A DNA stretch of 9,877 nucleotides from an uncultured Erysipelotrichaceae bacterium (lineage in GTDB: Bacteria > Bacillota_I > Bacilli_A > Erysipelotrichales > Coprobacillaceae): positions 1-9,877 of the forward strand of contig CAMFRJ010000025.1 in NCBI GenBank assembly GCA_945981915.1. Direction: 5' to 3'. Position 1 is the first letter of the stretch. Each line of letters starts with the position of its first letter. Both the position numbers and the translations under genes were made by a program. A model generated the notes under the pieces. The model saw nothing but the letters and a program-made list of their open reading frames with translations, made no database searches and had not been told where the DNA came from. Positions 1 to 7,008 of the stretch are shown here, in pieces.

Positions 1-3
1 AAT

Positions 4-50
4 TCACCCCTTTATTTCTTGTATAATAACATACTTTCATTAAATTTCAA
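4..50 (-). promoter_or_regulatory. Promoter and ribosome binding site of a leftward gene starting beyond the left edge
   Basis: Read on the minus strand, a -35-like TTGAAA (50-45) is followed after 16 bases by a -10-like TATTAT (28-23) and then by the strong Shine-Dalgarno sequence AAAGGGGTGA (13-4). A start codon would therefore be expected within a few bases outside the window. The -35 sits in a partly symmetric stretch: ATTTCAAAA at 44-52 faces AAATTTGAAAA at 62-72, which could be an operator. The gene itself cannot be seen, so nothing can be said about its product. Confidence 0.6.
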
Positions 51-79
51 AACGATTATCAAAATTTGAAAACAGTCTT

Positions 80-108
80 AAAAAGAAAAAAGATGATTTT
101 TATCTTTT
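80..108 (-). terminator. Rho-independent terminator of the small orphan gene
   Basis: On the minus strand the hairpin arms AAAAGAT (108-102) and ATCTTTT (94-88) enclose a 7-base loop and run into a T-rich tract. The stem is short, AT-rich and overlaps the stop codon at 102-100. It is a weak but plausible terminator, placed where the orphan gene needs one and upstream of the next leftward promoter. Confidence 0.5.
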
Positions 109-363
109 TATTCCTGTTTTTTTATTTTTAATCAATACAAAATTTTGTCTAAATTCAACATCAGTACACGATAGATCAAACTCTGGTCCATAGATTTTAT
201 AATTCACCTGGAGATTTCCATTATCACGTATACTGCAATCATAAGCTTGCCCTTTTTGAAATAAAATTCTTTTTTCTCTACCTATGATAATATCCATTGT
301 TTTAATACAACGACATAGGCATCTTTTCCCTGCGTTTGCGATAACAGTCACCCCCTTTAACAT
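100..363 (-). CDS. Small hypothetical protein, up to 87 aa
   Basis: I do not recognise a named family. The frame encodes 87 aa from the ATG at 363. Its core, from about residue 18 (CRCIKTM) to the end, resembles the compact beta-rich proteins common in Firmicutes and their phages. These begin near a 'KCIKT' motif, then 'F.KG..Y.' (here FQKGQAYDC), and end with a '.F..F.LI' strand (here VEFRQNFVLI). The resemblance is from memory and gives no function. Two terminators flank the gene, so it is probably transcribed alone. The start is uncertain. The ATG at 363 lies only a few bases after a TATAAT box and has no Shine-Dalgarno in front, whereas a strong AAAGGGGGTGA lies inside the first codons. 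An ATG at 297 would give 65 aa, also without a Shine-Dalgarno. Confidence 0.55.
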   Translation of the reverse strand: MLKGVTVIANAGKRCLCRCIKTMDIIIGREKRILFQKGQAYDCSIRDNGNLQVNYKIYGPEFDLSCTDVEFRQNFVLIKNKKTGIKR

Positions 364-370
364 TATTATA
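348..370 (-). promoter_or_regulatory. -10 box and internal Shine-Dalgarno of the small orphan gene
   Basis: On the minus strand TATAAT (370-365) directly precedes the ATG at 363, and AAAGGGGGTGA (358-348) follows it. If TATAAT is the working -10, transcription would begin at or after that ATG, and the Shine-Dalgarno would serve a start further in. No good -35 is seen at 16-18 bases, because that stretch is the prfC terminator. This pairing is what makes the annotated start doubtful. Confidence 0.4.
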
Positions 371-374
371 GCAT

Positions 375-394
375 AAAAAAGAACTATGGGTTCT
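375..394 (-). terminator. Weak terminator at the end of prfC
   Basis: On the minus strand AGAAC (394-390) and GTTCT (384-380) form a 5-bp stem with a 5-base loop, followed by a run of T. It overlaps the TAG stop codon of prfC (395-393). The stem is short, so read-through into the small orphan gene is possible. Confidence 0.45.
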
Positions 395-1979
395 AATTCT
401 TAGAAAACTCCAATAGTTCCAAACCTTTATTTTTGTCTGTTGCCCAACGAACTCCCCAGTCATTTGTGAATAAAAGCAATGGTTGTCCTTTGAGATCCTG
501 TACTTTTTTCGTATCAGATGATAGATTTAATGATTTGAGATCTGTTCCTTCCTTTACCCATCTAATATATTGATAAGGTAGTGGATTTTTTGTGATTTCA
601 ACATTATATTCTGTCTTTAATCGATGTTCCAAAACTTCAAACTGTAAAACACCGACAACACCAACGATAATTTCTTCCATGCCACCACCCAATTCTGTAA
701 AGATTTGGATAGCACCTTCTTTGGCAATCTGTTCTACACCCTTAACAAATTGTTTTCTTTTCATCGTATCTTTGTTTCTGATCATTGCAAAATGTTCAGG
801 GGCAAAAGTTGGGATACCTTCAAAAGCAAAATGTTTTTTACCGGTTGTAATCGTATCTCCAATTGAAAAGATTCCTGGATCAAAAATACCGATAACATCG
901 CCTGCATAAGCTTCTAAAACCTCACTACGTTCATCTGCCATCAATTGTTTTGATTGGTTTAATTTGATCTTCTTTTTTCCTTGATAATGATAGACTTCCA
1001 TTCCTCTTTCAAATTTTCCAGAACAGATTCTAAAGAAAGCCATCCTATCACGATGTCTGGCATTCATATTAGCCTGAATCTTAAAAACAAAAGCTGAAAA
1101 ATCTTCCTGATAAGGATCAATCATTTCACCATCAGCCATTCTTGGTATTGGTGGTGTTGTCATATATAAGAAATGTTTTAAGAATGGTTCAATACCAAAA
1201 TTTGTGAGTGCTGAACCAAAGCACACGGGAGAAAGTTCTCCTGCACGCACTTTTTCTAAATCAAATTCATTCCCTGCAATATCTAATAATTCAATATCTT
1301 CTTGTAATTGATGATATAATTCATCTTCTAAAATGTCTTTGAGTTTGTCATCATCAGCATGTAAGATTTCCGTTTTGACTTCCTTACGACCACCATCAAC
1401 AGGAATAAAACGGATAATTTCACGATCTTCTCTTTCATAAACTCCCGCAAATCGTTTTCCTGAACCTATTGGCCAATTGACAGGACAAGTATCAATACCT
1501 AATTCCTGTTCGATATCTTCCATTAATTCATAAGGATCTTTAGCTTCTCTATCCATCTTATTAATAAAAGTAAAGATGGGAATATGTCTCATTGTACAAA
1601 CCTTGAATAATTTTCTTGTTTGATCTTCAACACCTTTTGAAGCATCAATGACCATAACAGCACAATCAGCTGCCATCAAGGTACGATAAGTATCTTCTGA
1701 GAAATCCTGATGTCCAGGAGTATCAAGAATATTGATACAATATCCCTGATAATTAAATTGTAATACTGAAGATGTGACTGAGATCCCTCTTTGTTTTTCT
1801 ATTTCCATCCAGTCACTTGTCGCATGTTTACTATTCTTCTTTCCCTTGACAGTTCCTGCCTGTTGAATAGCACCACCGTATAATAAAAACTTTTCTGTTA
1901 ATGTCGTTTTTCCTGCATCCGGATGGGAAATAATCGCAAATGTTCTTCTTTTTTCTATTTGTTGTCTTAAAGTTTCCAT
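393..1979 (-). CDS. prfC: Peptide chain release factor 3
   Basis: This is a GTPase of the EF-G/RF3 translational factor family. RF3 removes class-1 release factors (RF1/RF2) from the ribosome after peptide release, so it recycles them. At 528 aa the protein is full length (E. coli RF3 is 529 aa). The GTP-binding motifs are intact: P-loop SHPDAGKT (residues 18-25), the switch I stretch EIEKQRGISVTSS (59-71), switch II DTPGHQDF (86-93) and NKMD (140-143). The remaining ~380 residues correspond to the beta-barrel and C-terminal domains, including a GVVGVLQFEVLEHRL segment typical of RF3. The ATG at 1979 has AGGGAG six bases upstream. The gene follows the aminopeptidase after 50 bases with no terminator between, so co-transcription is likely; a weak hairpin overlaps its stop. 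RF3 is dispensable and patchily distributed in bacteria. Confidence 0.96.
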   Translation of the reverse strand: METLRQQIEKRRTFAIISHPDAGKTTLTEKFLLYGGAIQQAGTVKGKKNSKHATSDWMEIEKQRGISVTSSVLQFNYQGYCINILDTPGHQDFSEDTYRTLMAADCAVMVIDASKGVEDQTRKLFKVCTMRHIPIFTFINKMDREAKDPYELMEDIEQELGIDTCPVNWPIGSGKRFAGVYEREDREIIRFIPVDGGRKEVKTEILHADDDKLKDILEDELYHQLQEDIELLDIAGNEFDLEKVRAGELSPVCFGSALTNFGIEPFLKHFLYMTTPPIPRMADGEMIDPYQEDFSAFVFKIQANMNARHRDRMAFFRICSGKFERGMEVYHYQGKKKIKLNQSKQLMADERSEVLEAYAGDVIGIFDPGIFSIGDTITTGKKHFAFEGIPTFAPEHFAMIRNKDTMKRKQFVKGVEQIAKEGAIQIFTELGGGMEEIIVGVVGVLQFEVLEHRLKTEYNVEITKNPLPYQYIRWVKEGTDLKSLNLSSDTKKVQDLKGQPLLLFTNDWGVRWATDKNKGLELLEFSKN

Positions 1980-2029
1980 AAAATTCTCCCTGTCAAATCA
2001 TAATGTTTATTCATCAATTCGTCAAGAAG

Positions 2030-3265
2030 CTAGAAAACAAAATCCCCATTTTCAAAGATTTTTACTCGCGACCCATCTTCTAAAATTCCTTCAATCATCA
2101 AATCTTCACTTCCCATCATAAAATCTACATGAACAAATGAATCATTGATTCCATTTTGTAGTAATTCTTCTTTATTCATATCAATACCACCTTTTAAGCA
2201 TTCAGAAAAACCTTTTCCTAAAGCCATATGACATGAAGCATTTTCATCAAATAAAGTACTATAGAACAATGTCTTCATTTCGTTAATTGGTGAATGATAA
2301 GGAATCAAAGCAATTTCCCCTAAACAATGACTTCCTTCATCTGTTTCGATGATTCCCCTAAGGATATCATATCCTGTCTTTGCACCATAATCGATGACTT
2401 TTCCATCTTTAAATCTTAAATAAAAATCATCGACAATATGACCACCATAACTTAAAGGCAATGTTGAAAAGACAATTCCTTCAACATCATCTTTATTTGG
2501 TGAAGTAAAGATTTCTTCAGTAGGAATATTAGGAAAATTATAAATGCCATTTTTTAAATAGCTTCCTCCCCCAGCAAATAAATAATCAGGATTTAAACCA
2601 ATTGTAATTTCTGTTCCTTTTCCATTTTTATAATAAAGTTTCTTGATATTTAATTCATTTAAATGACGAACTCTTCTTTCAAATGATTCTTTATGTTTTT
2701 GCCATATCAAATTTGGATCACTTTGTTCATCAATCTTACATGCTCTAAAAATAGCATTCCATAAAGCATTTACAGCTTCTGTATCAGACATATCTGGATA
2801 CACTTTGTTAGCCCATTGTTTGGTTGCTCCCCCAACAATACACCATGAATTTGTCATATTATCAGATAATTCATAATATTGATCAAAGGCCTGATATGCT
2901 GCTTTTTGCCAATTGGCCATCTTTTGAGGATCAATACCTGCCAATAATTCAGGATTTGAATCATCAATATATAGAAAACAAGCATTTTCCTTAGCATAAT
3001 CATTTTTAAAACTTGCTAACCAAGCAGGAACCTTTTTGAATTCTTCTGCTGGTAAGTTTTGATATTTCATACGTGTAATTTCATCATCACTATAAGAAAC
3101 AACAACTTCCTTTGCTCCTCTTGCATAAGCTTGTTTGGTCACTTCCCTGATCAATTGATAACTTTCAATAGAACCAGAGATCACAACAGTCTGTCCTTTT
3201 TGAACATTTAACCCTGATTGAACGATTAAAGAAGCATATTTTTTTAATTTACTTGTAAAACTCAT
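2030..3265 (-). CDS. M29-family metallo-aminopeptidase (AmpS/PepS/aminopeptidase T type)
   Basis: This is a cytoplasmic two-metal aminopeptidase that trims N-terminal residues from peptides, by family knowledge. At 411 aa it has the usual family length. The metal ligands expected from Thermus aminopeptidase T (Glu250, Glu316, His345, His378, Asp380) line up with a constant +1 offset. They are Glu251 in IPTEEIFTSP, Glu317 in GEIALIP, His346 in SCHMALG, and His379 and Asp381 in HVDFMMG. The family's Tyr352 corresponds to Phe353 here (GKGFSE), a notable change because that Tyr has been tied to catalysis. The start at 3265 has GAGGTGAT six bases upstream and overlaps the stop of the Sel1 gene as ATGA, so the two are probably translationally coupled. 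prfC follows. The enzyme family is sure; the exact substrate preference cannot be read from the sequence. Confidence 0.92.
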   Translation of the reverse strand: MSFTSKLKKYASLIVQSGLNVQKGQTVVISGSIESYQLIREVTKQAYARGAKEVVVSYSDDEITRMKYQNLPAEEFKKVPAWLASFKNDYAKENACFLYIDDSNPELLAGIDPQKMANWQKAAYQAFDQYYELSDNMTNSWCIVGGATKQWANKVYPDMSDTEAVNALWNAIFRACKIDEQSDPNLIWQKHKESFERRVRHLNELNIKKLYYKNGKGTEITIGLNPDYLFAGGGSYLKNGIYNFPNIPTEEIFTSPNKDDVEGIVFSTLPLSYGGHIVDDFYLRFKDGKVIDYGAKTGYDILRGIIETDEGSHCLGEIALIPYHSPINEMKTLFYSTLFDENASCHMALGKGFSECLKGGIDMNKEELLQNGINDSFVHVDFMMGSEDLMIEGILEDGSRVKIFENGDFVF

Positions 3266-5250
3266 TTTATCACCTCTAATTTATCTAATTCTTTTTGAGC
3301 ATCTTCATTTCCTTCATCTAATGCTTTTAAATAATATTTTTGTGCCTGATGCAAATCTTGTGGTATTCCATCTCCATAATGATACATATATCCAATCATA
3401 AAACTTGCCTCAGGATCATTTTTTAAACTTGCCTGCTTAAAGTAATCTAAAGCCAACTGTTTATCTTCTTCTTGTCCAACACCATAAAAATGCCATCTTC
3501 CCAAATGATAGAGTGCTTTTTCACTTCCCATTTTGGCAGCCAACAGAAAATATTGATAAGCTTTCTTATAGTCACGAGGAACATAGACTCCTTTTTCTAA
3601 AAACAAAGCATATTTGATCATCGCCGGTGGATAATTGAACTGTGCTGACTTCTCTAAATATCCTATCATCTCATGAACCCCAATTTCAATACCTTCTTCA
3701 CCATAGAGAGCTAATTGATAATAAGCTTGTCGATTTTGATCAATAGTGATTGCCAAACGAAAATATGCAATGGCCTGATGATGATCTTTGACAATTTGAC
3801 GATAATGCATACCTAGTAAATAGGCTGCTGGAGAATAAGACTGTGCTGCTTTTTGTAAGTAGTCTAAAGCTTTTTGTTCATCTCTAACAACGCCTTTTCC
3901 TTCATAATAACAGACCCCTAAACAATAATATCCTTGAATATCATGTAAGGAAGCCGCTTTTTGATAATTTTCAAATGCTTTTTGAAAGTCCTGTTCAACA
4001 CCTTGACCACTTTCATAAAAATAAGCGACTGATAAAATAGATTGAACATCTTGATGTTCACTCGCTTTTTGATACCAATAAAAACTCTTTTGCAGATGAT
4101 TATCTATCTCTTTATGCATTTCATAATAATATCCCAAACAATATTGTCCATGTGCATAATCCATGTTTGCTGCTTTTTGGTAATATGTCAATGCCTTTTG
4201 ACTATCTTTTGTGACACCATTACCAAATTCATAACATGTCCCTAATGCAACCAATGCAATTTCTAGATCTTGTTGTCCAGCCAAAAGATAATATTCAAAT
4301 GCTTTTTCTTTATTCATCTCGATACCTAGACCCAGATCATAAAAACGTCCTATTTTATAATTGGCAACACCATTATCTTGTAATGCTGCTTTTTTGTAAT
4401 ACGTCAAAGCCTTTTGATAATCTTGTTTGACTCCTTCACCATATTCATAACATTCCCCCAACGTACACAAAGCATCACTATAACCATGCTTGGCAGCTTC
4501 TCCATAATAATAGATTGCCTGCTGGAGATCTTTTTCAGTTCCTAATCCAAATTGTAAACAATAACCCATCGCATATAATGAACGAGGAAAGTTTTCTCTT
4601 TCTCCCATACTGTAAAGTTCAAAAGCTTTTTGATAGTTTTGTACAACAGCGATTCCATTTTCATAAAAATAAGCCAAATTACATGCTGCAACAACATTTC
4701 CTAAACGACTAGACAATTCATAATACTCTCTCGCCATTTCAATATTCTTTTCTAATCCATACCCTTTTTCATACATATATCCTATAATACATAAACAATC
4801 AGAGTCTTCATTTTCTTCTCCTATACGAAAACATTCTAATGCCCTATCATATCTTTTTAAATCATAATAATACAAACCAACTTGATAAAGATCATTTTCA
4901 TCTATTTCTTCAATATCAATATTTTCATATTCTTTATCATTAAATAAAGCACAAATATCTATTCCAATCACATGATCTTGTTCATCTTCGATTAAATATT
5001 GTTCATATTCTAAATAATCTTCATCAGAGACATCTAATAAAAGTTTCATCTGTTGAGCCTGTTGTTCTAACTGTTCAATGTGATCATTTTCTCCATATAT
5101 AGAAATGACTTTCATATATGTCAATGTTTGTTCATAATTATCCTTTTTAACACGGACAATTGTTTCATTATCATAACTTTCTATAATCTCATCTAAATAA
5201 TAATGATGAAAAAAAGGAACATATGACTGTAGTCTTTCTTTAATAGACAT
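3262..5250 (-). CDS. Sel1-repeat (TPR-like) protein with a possible degenerate kinase-like N-terminus
   Basis: The protein has 662 aa. From about residue 118 to the end it is an almost uninterrupted solenoid of about 15 Sel1-like repeats, mostly exactly 36 residues. They follow the pattern 'A...LG.CYE.G.GV..D..KAL.YY.KAA', for example the repeats containing LGECYEYGEGVKQDYQKAL and LGTCYEFGNGVTKDSQKAL. Sel1 arrays bind proteins and scaffold complexes; the partner here is unknown. There is no signal peptide or membrane segment, so it should be cytoplasmic. Residues 1-105 are not repeats. They contain TYMKVISIYG (44-53), a helix-like Glu/Gln-rich stretch and YEQYLIEDEQDHVIGIDICAL (82-102). That order resembles the N-lobe of bacterial Ser/Thr kinases fused to Sel1 repeats, but without a glycine loop or any catalytic lobe. 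The ATG at 5250 has GGAGGTGA close upstream. The gene follows the EIIB-like gene across a hairpin and overlaps the aminopeptidase start by 4 bases. Confidence 0.9.
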   Translation of the reverse strand: MSIKERLQSYVPFFHHYYLDEIIESYDNETIVRVKKDNYEQTLTYMKVISIYGENDHIEQLEQQAQQMKLLLDVSDEDYLEYEQYLIEDEQDHVIGIDICALFNDKEYENIDIEEIDENDLYQVGLYYYDLKRYDRALECFRIGEENEDSDCLCIIGYMYEKGYGLEKNIEMAREYYELSSRLGNVVAACNLAYFYENGIAVVQNYQKAFELYSMGERENFPRSLYAMGYCLQFGLGTEKDLQQAIYYYGEAAKHGYSDALCTLGECYEYGEGVKQDYQKALTYYKKAALQDNGVANYKIGRFYDLGLGIEMNKEKAFEYYLLAGQQDLEIALVALGTCYEFGNGVTKDSQKALTYYQKAANMDYAHGQYCLGYYYEMHKEIDNHLQKSFYWYQKASEHQDVQSILSVAYFYESGQGVEQDFQKAFENYQKAASLHDIQGYYCLGVCYYEGKGVVRDEQKALDYLQKAAQSYSPAAYLLGMHYRQIVKDHHQAIAYFRLAITIDQNRQAYYQLALYGEEGIEIGVHEMIGYLEKSAQFNYPPAMIKYALFLEKGVYVPRDYKKAYQYFLLAAKMGSEKALYHLGRWHFYGVGQEEDKQLALDYFKQASLKNDPEASFMIGYMYHYGDGIPQDLHQAQKYYLKALDEGNEDAQKELDKLEVIK

Positions 5251-5269
5251 CGACTCACCTCCAAATGAA

Positions 5270-5293
5270 AATAAGCAGAAGAGTCTGCTTATT
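5270..5293 (-). terminator. Hairpin between the EIIB-like and Sel1 genes (attenuator or partial terminator)
   Basis: A perfect 10-bp inverted repeat, AATAAGCAGA and TCTGCTTATT with a 4-base loop, includes the stop codon of the EIIB-like gene (5291-5289). Only a short T-rich stretch (TTCATTT) follows on the minus strand before the Sel1 Shine-Dalgarno. It may be a leaky terminator that lowers expression of the downstream cluster, or an RNA-stabilising stem. There is no separate obvious promoter for the Sel1 gene after it. Confidence 0.6.
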
Positions 5294-5636
5294 CATAATT
5301 ATTGATAATCCTACATATTTCTTCAGAAAATTTGCCCAATATCACAGTTATCTTCCCTGTTGATTGAATAATACCGCTCGCTCCTAACTGTTTCAATGTA
5401 TTGACTTTTATAACATCATCATTTTCAACAAAAAAAGTAATCTTGCTTCCATTTGCTATACTTTCTTTAATATTATTGAAGCCTCCTAGTGCATTGACCA
5501 ATGCTTCTATATCTATAGGGATATCTTTTCTCGTGATTTCTTTTGGTTTTTTATTTTTTAATACTTTAGCAAATAAGAACCATAATGCAAAAGCAACCGC
5601 AATGGCAATCACAATATAAATCATATAATCTGTCAT
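5289..5636 (-). CDS. Membrane-anchored PTS EIIB-like protein lacking the phosphorylatable Cys
   Basis: The start at 5636 is chosen because AGGAGG lies six bases upstream. An in-frame ATG at 5663 has no such site and would put the Shine-Dalgarno inside the gene. The protein has 115 aa: a single N-terminal membrane helix (residues 5-25), a basic linker (KVLKNKKPKEITRK), and a domain from about residue 43 matching the glucose-family EIIB fold. Against E. coli EIIB-Glc the segment ALGGFNNI...LKQLGASGII (49-90) aligns without gaps. The active-site Cys of ACITR falls on Asn62 (ANGSK), and the following Arg on Lys65. The only Cys is at 108, near the C-terminus and outside the active site. It therefore cannot act as a normal phosphocarrier. 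A sensory, scaffolding or membrane-tethering role is an inference. It is the first gene of the leftward cluster and diverges from the SEDS gene. Confidence 0.85.
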   Translation of the reverse strand: MTDYMIYIVIAIAVAFALWFLFAKVLKNKKPKEITRKDIPIDIEALVNALGGFNNIKESIANGSKITFFVENDDVIKVNTLKQLGASGIIQSTGKITVILGKFSEEICRIINNYE

Positions 5637-5741
5637 TTTATTCCTCCTATGACTTTTTATCAATTTTCAATTTGTAATCTCATATATTTATAGTATACTA
5701 TATCTTGAAATGAAAAACTATAAAAGATAAGGAGGAATTGT
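5637..5741. promoter_or_regulatory. Divergent promoter region with a 14-bp palindrome and two ribosome binding sites
   Basis: This gap separates the leftward EIIB-like gene from the rightward SEDS gene. It contains the perfect palindrome TATAGTATACTATA (5689-5702), which supplies a TATACT -10-like hexamer on each strand. Rightward, TTGTAA (5672-5677) lies 16 bases before TATACT (5694-5699), a reasonable sigma-A promoter. Leftward, TATACT (5697-5692) has only a weak -35. Each gene has a strong Shine-Dalgarno: AGGAGG for the leftward start at 5636, and AAGGAGG (5729-5735) for the rightward start at 5742. Because the two -10 boxes overlap, the two promoters would compete for polymerase. Confidence 0.6.
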
Positions 5742-6935
5742 ATGAAAAAGTTAGCTGATTCACAGCTCAACTGGCCTTTAATAGCTGTTTTATGCACTTT
5801 ATGTCTGATAAGTTGTGTGACTTTAAAATGTGCAACTCCTTATATTACTGCCCCAGGAGCTGCTGGATTTTGGAAAAAACAATTGTTATTTTATATCATT
5901 GGACTCATTCTTATCATTTTTATCAGCAAATATGGAAATGATCATATTTACGCTGGTATGTGGATATTTTATGGTATTCTCGTCTTTTTTATGGTCGGTT
6001 TGATCATTGAAAGATTTGCATTATATAGATTGGGTATGCATATCATTCCTTTCGCTAAAGATATTAACGGTGCCACATCGTGGTATAATTTCCCTGGCTT
6101 TTCTTTTCAGCCAAGTGAATTTATGAAGATCGTCATGATCATCTGTATGTCAAAAACAATTTCTTTACATAATGAACAGTTTCCTGTTCATGATTTTGAA
6201 AATGATTTGAAACTGATTGGTAAAGTGGTAGCTATTGCTCTACCACCGATGATCTTGACCTATTTACAAAATGATGCGGGAGTCACTTTAATTATGGCCT
6301 TTTCGGTCGTCGTTATTCTTTTTGCCTCCGGTATTCAAAAAGGGTGGTATATTGTCGGTGTTGGCGTTCTTGCCATGGTTATCTTATTGATGGCTTATCT
6401 GTTTGTCTTTCATCAAGAAATCTTTACTAAGATTATTACTGGTCATAAACTGGATCGTATTTATGGTTGGCTTGATCCAGAAGGCACGTATAAAAATGAA
6501 GGCTTTCAATTATATAACGCGATGATGGCATATGGAACCGCTGGCTTATTTGGTCATGGTTTCGATAGTGTTGTGATTGCTTTACAGGAAGCGCAGACTG
6601 ATTTTATCTTTTCTGTCATCACTTTAGGTTTTGGCTTTGTCGGTGCTTTTATCACATTGCTCATGGTTCTTGCTTTAGATTGTTGTCTTTTAAACATTGG
6701 CTTAAAAGCAACTCATCAAAGTGATCGATATTTTGTTGCCGGTGTTTTTGGCTGTATGATCTTCCAACAATTCTGGAATATCGCTATGATTCTCGGTGTT
6801 TTGCCAATTACCGGTATTACTCTACCACTTATTTCTTATGGTGGTTCTTCATTATTGTCCTATATGATTGCCATTGGAATGTGTTTTGATATTCATCGTC
6901 AAACAACAATTGCCAGATATAACGCTATTGATTAA
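5742..6935 (+). CDS. SEDS-family peptidoglycan glycosyltransferase (FtsW/RodA/SpoVE)
   Basis: This is an integral membrane polymerase that links lipid II into glycan strands, working with a class B penicillin-binding protein in division (FtsW), elongation (RodA) or spore cortex synthesis (SpoVE). The 397-aa length and about ten hydrophobic segments fit the family. The signature blocks are present in order. FQPSEFMKI (122-130) comes first, then LQNDAG (175-180), where Asp178 matches the essential Asp of the usual QPDLG. They are followed by NEGFQLYNAMMAYGTAGLFG (252-271), EAQTDFIF (283-290) and LPITGITLPLISYGGSS (354-370). The replacement of QPDLGT by QNDAGV is mildly divergent. The start at 5742 has GGAGG six bases upstream. 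The gene is transcribed alone, divergent from the EIIB-like gene, and ends before a strong hairpin. I cannot tell FtsW from RodA from the sequence alone; no PBP gene lies nearby. Confidence 0.93.
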   Translation: MKKLADSQLNWPLIAVLCTLCLISCVTLKCATPYITAPGAAGFWKKQLLFYIIGLILIIFISKYGNDHIYAGMWIFYGILVFFMVGLIIERFALYRLGMHIIPFAKDINGATSWYNFPGFSFQPSEFMKIVMIICMSKTISLHNEQFPVHDFENDLKLIGKVVAIALPPMILTYLQNDAGVTLIMAFSVVVILFASGIQKGWYIVGVGVLAMVILLMAYLFVFHQEIFTKIITGHKLDRIYGWLDPEGTYKNEGFQLYNAMMAYGTAGLFGHGFDSVVIALQEAQTDFIFSVITLGFGFVGAFITLLMVLALDCCLLNIGLKATHQSDRYFVAGVFGCMIFQQFWNIAMILGVLPITGITLPLISYGGSSLLSYMIAIGMCFDIHRQTTIARYNAID

Positions 6936-6947
6936 ATACAAAATGAT

Positions 6948-6991
6948 TATAATAAATATGTCCTATAGTTATATGGGACATATTTATTATA
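6948..6991. terminator. Long AT-rich hairpin, shared terminator of converging genes
   Basis: A perfect 16-bp inverted repeat (6948-6963 with 6976-6991, core AAATATGTCC/GGACATATTT) surrounds a 12-base loop. It lies between the stop of the rightward SEDS gene and the stop of the leftward nuclease relic, so it can serve both. The T-tract after either side is poor (TATTCC rightward, AATCATTTT leftward), but the A-rich flanks make a bidirectional terminator the simplest reading. Confidence 0.7.
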
Positions 6992-7008
6992 TATTCCATC
7001 ATATCAAA

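Noticed and set aside
47..61. CcpA cre-like site (TCAAAACGATTATCA) over the left promoter
   Set aside because: It matches the central CG and several flanking bases but needs an extra base and lacks the TG at the left end. It is too weak to call.
592..909. 105-codon plus-strand frame opposite prfC
   Set aside because: It is antisense to well-conserved RF3 sequence, with no ribosome binding site and a composition explained by the opposite strand.
4042..4712. Three open frames of 64-67 codons on the plus strand
   Set aside because: They lie opposite the Sel1 gene and arise from its repeat codon pattern. None has a ribosome binding site or recognisable protein features.
3262..4930. Regular ~108-base periodicity that could suggest a repeat array or CRISPR
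   Set aside because: The period equals 36 codons of the Sel1 protein repeat. The DNA copies are diverged and there are no identical repeats or spacers.
5637..5663. Nine-residue N-terminal extension of the EIIB-like protein from the ATG at 5663
   Set aside because: The extension would be translated through the AGGAGG sequence that serves the ATG at 5636, and it has no Shine-Dalgarno of its own.
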